From Bacillota bacterium (GTDB lineage Bacteria > Bacillota > Clostridia > Christensenellales > Borkfalkiaceae): 18,829 nt of DNA. Below the pieces are notes generated by a model. That model made no database searches. It was not told the origin of the DNA and saw nothing but the letters and a program-made list of their open reading frames with translations. The translations under genes were made by a program, and so were the position numbers. This document shows, piece by piece, positions 13,191 to 18,829 of the stretch; the stretch's first letter is position 1; each line of letters opens with the position of its first letter. The stretch covers positions 1 through 18,829 of the forward strand of contig QAKE01000027.1 in NCBI GenBank assembly GCA_003343995.1, in the 5' to 3' direction.

Positions 13191-14029
13191 AACCTCTCTC
13201 CCTTGATGTAATATAACATAACGTCGTCTATTCCCGCCCGTTCCGTCGCAAAGGTGGCGGGAATTTTTTCCTTCAGCACCAACGCGCTCGCCCCGTACGG
13301 CGTAGCGCTATATCCGACGACCGCGCTTTTATCCAGCTCCGCCAGCCGCGATTTATCGCACTTCAATATCCCGTATTTTTCGTAAAGCGCGTCCTTCTCC
13401 TCGAAAAACACCAACTCCCCTTTATGGATAAAAGCGATATAATCGCAGATTTTTTCCAAGTCCCCCATTATGTGCGAGGACAACAGCATGGAACGGTTTT
13501 CCCGTTGCATATATTCGTAAAATTCGTTGAGCAATTCGTCGCGCGCGACGGGATCCAGACCGGTGGTCGGCTCGTCGAGCACGAGCAGCCGCGTTTCGTG
13601 CGATAATGCCGCCGCGAGGGCGAGCTTTTGCTTCATGCCGCTGGAAAGCTCGCTCACCTTTTTTTCTGACGGCAAGGCGAATTTTTCCGCGTAGCGACAG
13701 AACGCGTCGCCGTCCCAATCGCGGAATACGCCGCGCAGAACCTTTCCGACCTGCTTCACCTTCAGGTTGCTCGGCAACCCTTTCGCACCCGTCACAACGC
13801 CGATTTTTGAACGCTCCTCGTCGGTCAAATCTTCGGTATTTTTTCCGAAAACCTTCACCGTACCGCTGCCGCGCACCAACGAGAGAATGCAGTTTATGGT
13901 GGTGGTTTTCCCCGCGCCGTTTTCGCCGATTAAGCCGACAACGCACCCTTCCGGCACGCTAAACGTGACGTTTTTCAGCGAAAACCCCTCGTAATTTTTA
14001 CACAAATTTTCAATTTCGATACAATTCAT
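13187..14029 (-). CDS. ABC transporter ATP-binding protein (YtrB-like)
   Basis: A 280-residue nucleotide-binding subunit. Walker A is GENGAGKTT (35-43), the signature is SSGMKQK (129-135), Walker B is LLVLDEPTTGLD (148-159) and the switch is His186 (SSHIMGD). All are intact. The C-terminal 70 residues extend beyond the catalytic core, as is common in this class. It pairs with the following permease (4-base overlap) and follows the GntR gene with a single base between. The three genes form a regulator-ATPase-permease exporter operon like B. subtilis ytrA-ytrB. The transported substrate is unknown. Confidence 0.92.
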   Translation of the reverse strand: MNCIEIENLCKNYEGFSLKNVTFSVPEGCVVGLIGENGAGKTTTINCILSLVRGSGTVKVFGKNTEDLTDEERSKIGVVTGAKGLPSNLKVKQVGKVLRGVFRDWDGDAFCRYAEKFALPSEKKVSELSSGMKQKLALAAALSHETRLLVLDEPTTGLDPVARDELLNEFYEYMQRENRSMLLSSHIMGDLEKICDYIAFIHKGELVFFEEKDALYEKYGILKCDKSRLAELDKSAVVGYSATPYGASALVLKEKIPATFATERAGIDDVMLYYIKGERL

Positions 14030-14030
14030 T

Positions 14031-14402
14031 TTATACTTCCTTCAATAAATGATAAAGCTCAAAAACCTCTTCGTCGCTCATTTTCAGTTCGTCCGCAATC
14101 GTCCGCACCGCCGAGAGATGTTCCTCCAGCTCCTTTCGCCGCTCTTCTTTCACGAGTTCCACGTTGAAGGGCGCAACAAAACTGCCCTTGCCTTGCACGG
14201 AAAGGATAAATCCGTCCCGTTCCAAATCGTCGAAGGCCCGTTTCGTCGTGATAACGCTGATTTTCAAATCGCGCGCCAAGGCGCGGATCGAAGGCAGCGC
14301 GTCGCCTTCTTTCAGCTCGCCTTTGGTGATTGCCGCTTTGATCTGCGTGTAAATCTGGTCGTATATCGGCTTGTCGCCGACGTTTGATATGATGATATTC
14401 AT
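14031..14402 (-). CDS. GntR-family transcriptional regulator, YtrA subfamily
   Basis: A 123-residue DNA-binding protein. The winged helix-turn-helix spans about 10-77, with PIYDQIYTQIKAAI, the recognition part LPSIRALARDLKIS and the wing DGFILSVQGKGSFV. Only about 45 helical residues follow, so there is no large ligand domain; this short form defines the YtrA subfamily. GGAGA lies 6 bases before the ATG. It heads the operon with the ABC ATPase and permease and probably represses it. A YtrA-like inverted repeat lies on its own promoter (14419-14443), pointing to autoregulation. Confidence 0.9.
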   Translation of the reverse strand: MNIIISNVGDKPIYDQIYTQIKAAITKGELKEGDALPSIRALARDLKISVITTKRAFDDLERDGFILSVQGKGSFVAPFNVELVKEERRKELEEHLSAVRTIADELKMSDEEVFELYHLLKEV

Positions 14403-14418
14403 GAGTTCTCCGCGTTTA

Positions 14419-14443
14419 AGTGTATATATATTATATTAACACT
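14419..14443. promoter_or_regulatory. Probable YtrA-type operator on the GntR-ABC promoter
   Basis: AGTGTA (14419-14424), 13 bp, then AACACT (14438-14443). From memory, the B. subtilis YtrA operator is AGTGTA-N13-TACACT, so this matches in spacing and in 11 of 12 bases. It covers the -10 box (14430-14435). A second inverted pair, TGTATATA (14421-14428) and TATATACA (14443-14450), overlaps it. Confidence 0.7.
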
Positions 14444-14459
14444 ATATACATTTTGTCAA
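14430..14459 (-). promoter_or_regulatory. Promoter of the GntR-ABC operon
   Basis: On the minus strand TTGACA (14454-14459) and TATAAT (14430-14435) are consensus boxes 18 bp apart. The operator covers the -10 box and most of the spacer, so bound repressor should block polymerase. Confidence 0.8.
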
Positions 14460-14552
14460 GGGTTTTCGCCGTAAAAAATAAGGAAATTTTTTACAAACGA
14501 GCATATTTTTTCTTTTATCGAACATTCTAACGGATAAAAGGAGAAAATCACC

Positions 14553-15167
14553 GTGAAAAAAAGTCTGTTTCTTACGGCGGCGCTCGTCGCCCTGATCCCC
14601 GTGTTTACGCACGCATTGCCCCTTAAAGCCCGCGCCGAGGCGGAATACGCCGAACAATACGTCGTTACCGCCTGCGGAAAGGCGGAAGCGGACATCGACT
14701 GCGCCACGTTGAGCGTGGGCGTGGAAAGCTACGCCCTGTGCATGGCGGAAAGCGAAACCGCCAACGCGGAGGCTGCGAAAAAGGTTATCGAGGCGTTTGC
14801 GCCCTACGGCGAAACGAAGGAAACGTATTTTTCCGCTTACCCCGCATACGACAAGGAAGGCTATATCGCCAACAGAACGATGCAGTGCGTTACCAAACAA
14901 ACCGATAAGATAACCGAAATTATTCAGGTGCTGAGCAAAGCGGGCGTTTCGCGCTTCTGCGGCGTATATTACGGCGCGAGCGACATAAAAACCGCCGAAC
15001 AGACCGCCCTGAAAAACGCGAGAGAAAACGCCGCGGCAAAAGCGGCGGCGCTGGCGGACAATCTGAAGCTCGTGCAAATCAGGGAATTTTCCTGCTATAC
15101 CTGCTCGGAAAACAACAACGGCAAGATTACAATCGAAACGTGCATCGAGGCGGTTTACGCCAAATAG
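14553..15167 (+). CDS. Secreted SIMPL-domain (DUF541) protein
   Basis: A 204-residue exported protein. The start is GTG at 14553, with AAAGGAG 9 bases upstream. Residues 1-28 form a signal peptide (MKKSLFL, hydrophobic core, then a site near HALP or KARA-EA). The mature part has the SIMPL pattern: an early strand VVTACGKAEADIDCATLSVGV, helix segments rich in Ala (SETANAEAAKKVIEA), and the later ALKNARENAAAKAAALADNL helix. Several cysteines are present. SIMPL proteins occur in the envelope of many bacteria and their biochemical role is not settled. It is a single gene with its own terminator; I found no convincing promoter in the short region shared with the divergent GntR operon. Confidence 0.8.
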   Translation: MKKSLFLTAALVALIPVFTHALPLKARAEAEYAEQYVVTACGKAEADIDCATLSVGVESYALCMAESETANAEAAKKVIEAFAPYGETKETYFSAYPAYDKEGYIANRTMQCVTKQTDKITEIIQVLSKAGVSRFCGVYYGASDIKTAEQTALKNARENAAAKAAALADNLKLVQIREFSCYTCSENNNGKITIETCIEAVYAK

Positions 15168-15188
15168 CATAAACGGCTCCTCTGCACG

Positions 15189-15231
15189 AAAAAAGGCAGG
15201 GCGACATGATTTCATGCCGCCCTGCCTTTTT
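15189..15231. terminator. Terminator of the SIMPL gene
   Basis: GGCAGGGCG (15195-15203) pairs with CGCCCTGCC (15218-15226), with an inner CATGA/TCATG stem. It is followed by TTTTT and preceded by a run of A's, so it is structurally bidirectional, although no minus-strand gene ends here. Confidence 0.85.
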
Positions 15232-15304
15232 AGGTAAAGATTTGGTATATCGCTATGCCAATTAAATTTTAGCATAGTTTCTATTAAATACATTATATAT
15301 CACC

Positions 15305-15348
15305 TAATATGCGATTGTCAAATAAAATATCGTATATTATGCGATAAT
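15305..15348. promoter_or_regulatory. Cluster of CGAT-containing inverted repeats upstream of the XRE gene
   Basis: TAATATGCGAT (15305-15315) and ATCGTATATTA (15329-15339) form an 11-bp inverted repeat with one mismatch. A third element, ATTATGCGATAAT (15336-15348), overlaps the second. A TTGTCA (15314-15319) lies inside, without an ideal -10. A further inverted pair, CTATGC/GCATAG with a 13-bp gap, is at 15253-15277. It is a likely operator region, possibly for the XRE protein itself. Confidence 0.5.
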
Positions 15349-15379
15349 TTTAAACGAACGGATACACGGAGAAACTTTT

Positions 15380-15592
15380 ATGGAGTTAAAAGACATACAG
15401 CTGCGTTTGAGAGAAGTGATTGCCAACAGCCATTATAGCCAAAAATATATCGCGCAGGCGATTTGCGTTTCCCCGCAGACCGTTTCAAAATACATGACGA
15501 AGGACGTATTCCCCGCCCTCGACACGCTGGCAAAGCTATGCGCCCTGCTCGACGTGCGTTCCGATTACATTCTCGGACTTTCGGATTTTTAA
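15380..15592 (+). CDS. Small XRE-family helix-turn-helix regulator
   Basis: A 70-residue protein that is essentially one Cro/CI-type domain: LRLREVIANSHYSQKYIAQAICVSPQTVSKYMTKDVFPALDTLAKLCALLDVRSDYILG (in part; about 8-66). The recognition helix is around SPQTVSKYM (31-39). No additional effector domain is present. GGAGA lies 8 bases before the ATG. It has a terminator of its own and a repeat-rich upstream region, so it may be autoregulated. It is convergent with the membrane protein gene at 15640-16191; no toxin partner or phage genes are adjacent. Confidence 0.85.
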   Translation: MELKDIQLRLREVIANSHYSQKYIAQAICVSPQTVSKYMTKDVFPALDTLAKLCALLDVRSDYILGLSDF

Positions 15593-15596
15593 CGAT

Positions 15597-15636
15597 AAAA
15601 GCGACGGTCGGAACGACCGTCGCTTTTACTTTTTTT
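15597..15636. terminator. Terminator between XRE gene and convergent membrane protein gene
   Basis: AGCGACGGTC (15600-15609) pairs with GACCGTCGCT (15615-15624) with a 5-base loop. It is extended by A/T pairs and followed by TTTACTTTTTTT on the plus strand. On the minus strand a shorter TTTT follows, so it is stronger for the XRE gene. Confidence 0.85.
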
Positions 15637-15639
15637 ATA

Positions 15640-16191
15640 TTACGCCTGTTCCGCTTCCGCGCTTTCTTCCGCACAAGCGGAAGAAACAGGTTCAAAACTC
15701 GCCGTAATTTTTTTGCCGATGATATTTGCAGCAATCAAAGCGGCAAATATCGCTGCACCGAGCAAAAAACGCACGACAATCGTCGCCTTGAGTATGATGC
15801 CGACAAATACGCTTACCGCACTTAATATCATAAAAACATTTATCCAAACGCCGAGCTTGCATTTCAGATTTTTCTTTTTTCCGTCTTTACCAACCAAGTT
15901 TTTGCCAAGATATTTTCTCGGATTGACCAACCCGATAATTGTTTTTATCAGCAATACAACCGCCAACACGGGTATAATCAAATACGGCAGCAACGGGGAT
16001 AACGTTAATGCCGATTCGGGAAAACTGCCGAATAAAATAATTAAAAATTCCATTAAATTGATGTCATCATCAATGACTGTAGTAAATGCGATAATCATCA
16101 TTATCAGCGTCAGCACCGCTATTGCGGTATTTAAAATCAGGTATGCACTGATTTTTTTCTTGTTGTTGCTTAAGAAATCTTCACTAATCAT
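15640..16191 (-). CDS. Four-helix membrane protein behind a G10-containing promoter, function unknown
   Basis: A 183-residue protein with a basic N-terminus (NNKKK) and hydrophobic segments at about 15-38, 66-89, 115-135 and 138-158. A positively charged cytoplasmic-type loop lies in the middle (PRKYLGKNLVGKDGKKKNLK, 91-110) and an acidic tail (EESAEAEQA) at the end. I do not recognise a family or active site. GGAG lies 9 bases before the ATG. Its promoter contains a run of ten G's in the spacer, suggesting that expression may switch on and off by slippage. It lies downstream of, and in the same direction as, the large ABC transporter gene. Functional linkage is possible but unproven. Confidence 0.75.
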   Translation of the reverse strand: MISEDFLSNNKKKISAYLILNTAIAVLTLIMMIIAFTTVIDDDINLMEFLIILFGSFPESALTLSPLLPYLIIPVLAVVLLIKTIIGLVNPRKYLGKNLVGKDGKKKNLKCKLGVWINVFMILSAVSVFVGIILKATIVVRFLLGAAIFAALIAANIIGKKITASFEPVSSACAEESAEAEQA

Positions 16192-16220
16192 TGGTTTATC
16201 TCCTCTTTCTTATTAAAAAC

Positions 16221-16251
16221 ATTATACCCCCCCCCCGAGAAAATTTGTCAA
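16221..16251 (-). promoter_or_regulatory. Promoter with a G10 homopolymer spacer (candidate phase-variable promoter)
   Basis: On the minus strand TTGACA (16246-16251) and TATAAT (16221-16226) are both perfect consensus. They are 19 bp apart, and ten of those spacer bases are consecutive G's abutting the -10 (C10 on the plus strand, 16227-16236). Loss of two G's would give the optimal 17-bp spacing. Confidence 0.75.
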
Positions 16252-16309
16252 GAGATTTCACCGTGTTTTTAGCATTTTTTTGTCAATTTTTTCTATAAAA
16301 ACCGAAAAA

Positions 16310-18829
16310 TCAAAGCGAGCGGATGCTTTCCACCGGCTTTTTCTTTGCGATGCCGTATACGGGCAGGAACGTTGCGATCAACGAGGTGACGATCGCGATC
16401 CCCAGCATAATCAGCCACGAATACGGCCCGAACACGAAAATCGCCACGCGCAGCCCCTCCGCAAGCATATTGTTCAGCACCCCGCAGACGATAAACGACG
16501 TTACGAAGGACAGCACCAGACAGATAATCGCGATGATCGCCGACTCGCTGTAAAAGATTTTGAAAACGTCGGTGCTCCGCGCGCCGACGGCACGCAGAAT
16601 GCCGATTTCCCGCTTTTTGTACGTGATGGAAACGGAAATAAAGTTGAAGAGCAGCAGCATCGCGAACACCGCCATAACGACGCCCACCCAAAGAAATACC
16701 GTGGACAGCATTTCGATGGTATCGTTGATCATTGTCAAGCTGTTGGAAATATCCGATTCCAGCGCATAGAAGGTGTCGTCGGTTTCGTCGACAACCTTTT
16801 CCCCGTCGAGAATGGCTTTCAAGCCCGCGCGGTCGGGCGAAGCGACGACGATTTTGTTATAAACGGCGTCGGCAGGCGCAACGTATTTCGATTTTTGGTA
16901 ATACCTTGAAAGCTCCGTCGTGCCGGACATCGCAAGAATATCTTTGAAATCCGACGGACTGAAATATGCCGCGTCGCTGCAATCCCTCGCACCGTAAATA
17001 AAGCCCGCCAATTTGAACGTTTTATACGTTTGCCCCGAATTCGCATCCTCGATTTTCATCATCCGGTTCCAACCGTATTCCTCGTCGAGCTTTTCAATTT
17101 CTTCAAAAGCGGCGGCATAATCCTGCTCCGTGGGTTTTACGCGCTCTTCGTAGCCGTCGTCGTTCCGCACGGAATAATACCCGTAATTGAGAAACGATAA
17201 ATTTTTATACATTTCGTCTTGATACACCCGCGCGGCATCATAATCGCCCTGCATCTCCAAATCGCGCATCTTTTCGTACACCAATCTTTCGTAATATGAC
17301 GAAATCATTTCAATCGAGCACACGATTTCGCCGTCGGCAAGTTCGGTTTTCGTACCGCCGTAAAAATGAATTTTCGGTTTGACAGGGGTATCCGAGGTTA
17401 AATCCAACGCTCTAAATAACGAACGTTTGAATTCTTGCTCGTCCCATTCCTGCGCAATCTCCGTCGGTCCCACCAGATAAGATTGATGTAAAGAATAAAA
17501 TCCGTAATCGACCGCAGACTCGTTCTGATAGGAGAGCAATTGCACGTTCGCGTCGTAAAAACCGTCCGAAACGAGCACGGTGTTGTAAATTCCGCTTTCC
17601 AAAACGATATACTGATATTCTTGCGACAAATCGTTCGTCGCATCTTCTTTCAATACGTCGTATTTTGCCGCCGGCGCGTTCTGATAAACGCCTTTAACAA
17701 TCAGTTCCGTTTTATTTCCGCTTGACTGCGCAGGGATTTCCAAACGCTTGCCGATAATGTCCGAATATTCGTTTAACTGCGTATCGTCTATAAATCCGTA
17801 ATGCTTGATCATGTCGAACATAAAAGAGGAAATCACGACGTCCTTATCGCCGAGAGCGGACAAATCGGTTTCGGACGTAAGCATCGTCCAAGGCAAGGCG
17901 CCGTTGACTTCCGCAAAATACTTGATATTCGGCGTTCCGTAATAAACGGAGGGTTTTCCGATCATTATATTCTGCAAATTATACACCATGCCGTTAAAAT
18001 TAAACAAAGCCGCCGCCGCGCCGTACGTTTCGGAATATTCCAGCACGTCCGCGGGCGTAAAATTCGTTTGATTCGAGCTTTCGTAGGTATGTTGAATTTC
18101 CCCGTTGACCTCGTGAATATATTGATAATTGTAGCGCTTCGTAAAGGTAAGCGTTTCGTAATTTTCAAGCGCATACGATTCGAGCGCCACGCTCTTTTCG
18201 TCGTAAAAAGTGAGCGTGGAAAACAACCCGAACATCGTGAACGCGATAAACGACAAAAGTATGGTGAATATCAGACGGAAGGGCTTTACCTTCAGACTGT
18301 TCGCGCCGATGCGCAGGGCGTGCCTTGCCGGCAGTTTGGAGCGGATAAAACGGCTTTCCTCCGCGGCGTATTGCTTTCGGACGAGATTCTCCGCGACGGT
18401 GTTTTTAAAGGTTTCCTTCGCCCCGTTTTCGTCGATACGCGCGGATTTTCTGAACTCCTCGATTTCCTCTTTTCCGCCGGTGATGATCACGTTTCCGTCT
18501 GCGGAAGCGAGAAAGCGGCGTATTTTTTCCATATCGCCGTCGCTGAGCTTTGCGCCGCTTTTTACGGAAATGGTATCGTCGCCGATAAAGGCGAGGTTTT
18601 CCCCTTCGCTGCGGGCGGCGATTTTCGCTTTGCTCACGTCGGAGATGATCTTTCCGTCCTTCAGCTCGATGATGCGGTCGCCGTAAATTTCGGCAAATTC
18701 GCGGTCGTGCGAAACGACGATAACGAGCTTTTCCTCCGATAGTTTTTTCAGCGTGTCGAACACCTGTTTTCCCGTATTGGAATCGAGCGCGCCCGTCGGT
18801 TCGTCCGCCATGATGATTTCGGGATTTTT
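16310..18829 (-). CDS. ABC transporter ATPase-FtsX permease fusion, N-terminus beyond window
   Basis: The frame is open to the window's right edge, 18 bases beyond the first in-window Met. The visible part begins in Walker B (NPEIIMADEPTGALD), so Walker A and the signature motif lie outside. The H-loop IVVSHD follows, the ATPase ends near residue 55 (numbering from Met at 18811), and a charged linker runs to about 178. TM1 is at about 179-201, then comes a very large extracytoplasmic region (about 202-700). Three C-terminal helices (about 706-728, 758-778, 799-821) form an FtsX domain with KKREIGILRAVGARSTDVF. This is the MacB/FtsX class, which usually works by mechanotransmission or lipoprotein/peptide handling rather than simple transport. 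Substrate unknown. No hairpin terminator is visible after the stop. Confidence 0.9.
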   Translation of the reverse strand, partial: KNPEIIMADEPTGALDSNTGKQVFDTLKKLSEEKLVIVVSHDREFAEIYGDRIIELKDGKIISDVSKAKIAARSEGENLAFIGDDTISVKSGAKLSDGDMEKIRRFLASADGNVIITGGKEEIEEFRKSARIDENGAKETFKNTVAENLVRKQYAAEESRFIRSKLPARHALRIGANSLKVKPFRLIFTILLSFIAFTMFGLFSTLTFYDEKSVALESYALENYETLTFTKRYNYQYIHEVNGEIQHTYESSNQTNFTPADVLEYSETYGAAAALFNFNGMVYNLQNIMIGKPSVYYGTPNIKYFAEVNGALPWTMLTSETDLSALGDKDVVISSFMFDMIKHYGFIDDTQLNEYSDIIGKRLEIPAQSSGNKTELIVKGVYQNAPAAKYDVLKEDATNDLSQEYQYIVLESGIYNTVLVSDGFYDANVQLLSYQNESAVDYGFYSLHQSYLVGPTEIAQEWDEQEFKRSLFRALDLTSDTPVKPKIHFYGGTKTELADGEIVCSIEMISSYYERLVYEKMRDLEMQGDYDAARVYQDEMYKNLSFLNYGYYSVRNDDGYEERVKPTEQDYAAAFEEIEKLDEEYGWNRMMKIEDANSGQTYKTFKLAGFIYGARDCSDAAYFSPSDFKDILAMSGTTELSRYYQKSKYVAPADAVYNKIVVASPDRAGLKAILDGEKVVDETDDTFYALESDISNSLTMINDTIEMLSTVFLWVGVVMAVFAMLLLFNFISVSITYKKREIGILRAVGARSTDVFKIFYSESAIIAIICLVLSFVTSFIVCGVLNNMLAEGLRVAIFVFGPYSWLIMLGIAIVTSLIATFLPVYGIAKKKPVESIRSL

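Noticed and set aside
14442..15293. Minus-strand open frame of 283 codons opposite the SIMPL gene
   Set aside because: Its start lies beyond the terminator of the SIMPL gene and it has no ribosome binding site. The translation resembles no family, while the plus-strand gene has a signal peptide, a ribosome binding site and a terminator.
15168..15379. tRNA or small RNA gene in the XRE upstream region
   Set aside because: No cloverleaf or T-loop sequence is visible. The palindromes are AT-rich and fit operators better.
17801..18742. Plus-strand open frame of 313 codons
   Set aside because: It is antisense to the ABC-FtsX fusion, rich in Arg and His, and has no recognisable domain. It is a shadow of the high-scoring minus-strand gene.
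1..18829. CRISPR array, prophage, toxin-antitoxin or other defence cassette
   Set aside because: There are no spaced identical repeats of CRISPR size, no cas or phage structural genes, and no toxin next to the XRE gene.

Overview
The window looks like a chromosomal segment of a Bacillota genome, probably a clostridial relative. This is inference from gene families and signals, not from a marker gene. Supporting signs are strong AGGAGG-type ribosome binding sites, TTGACA/TATAAT promoters, U-tract terminators, a DivIVA-like gene beside lspA and rluD, and a YtrA-type GntR/ABC operon. Protein-coding DNA is moderately GC-rich, intergenic DNA is AT-rich, and most genes lie on the minus strand. I see no rRNA, tRNA, CRISPR array or prophage.

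Layout. (1) 1-378: the C-terminal part of an IS200/IS605 TnpA transposase, cut by the window edge, with hairpins that may be its right end. (2) 499-795: a small membrane protein. (3) 930-3705: a divergent pair of transcription units, a DUF523/TudS-type thiouracil desulfurase on the minus strand and uraA-upp on the plus strand. They fit together as uptake, desulfuration and phosphoribosylation of uracil-like bases. The uraA leader carries an intrinsic terminator. (4) 3776-7844: a minus-strand group of membrane protein, pncB, DivIVA-like coiled coil, lspA and rluD. The last four genes overlap end to end. (5) 7918-11598: a probable phosphate operon, Na/Pi cotransporter, response regulator and histidine kinase, opposite a HAD phosphatase (11791-12438). 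The intergenic region between them holds 25-bp-phased repeats and a sequence box shared by both promoters. (6) 12591-14402: GntR (YtrA type), ABC ATPase and ABC permease, with a YtrA-like operator on the promoter. (7) 14553-15167: a secreted SIMPL-domain protein. (8) 15380-15592: a 70-residue XRE regulator behind a cluster of inverted repeats. (9) 15640-16191: a membrane protein whose promoter has ten consecutive G residues between its -35 and -10 boxes, a classic phase-variation layout. (10) 16310-18829: a large ABC ATPase-FtsX permease fusion that runs off the window.

The strongest leads are the G10 promoter, the proposed (thio)uracil salvage module with an unusual permease active site and an attenuator-like leader, and the repeat-rich regulatory region between the Na/Pi transporter and the HAD phosphatase.
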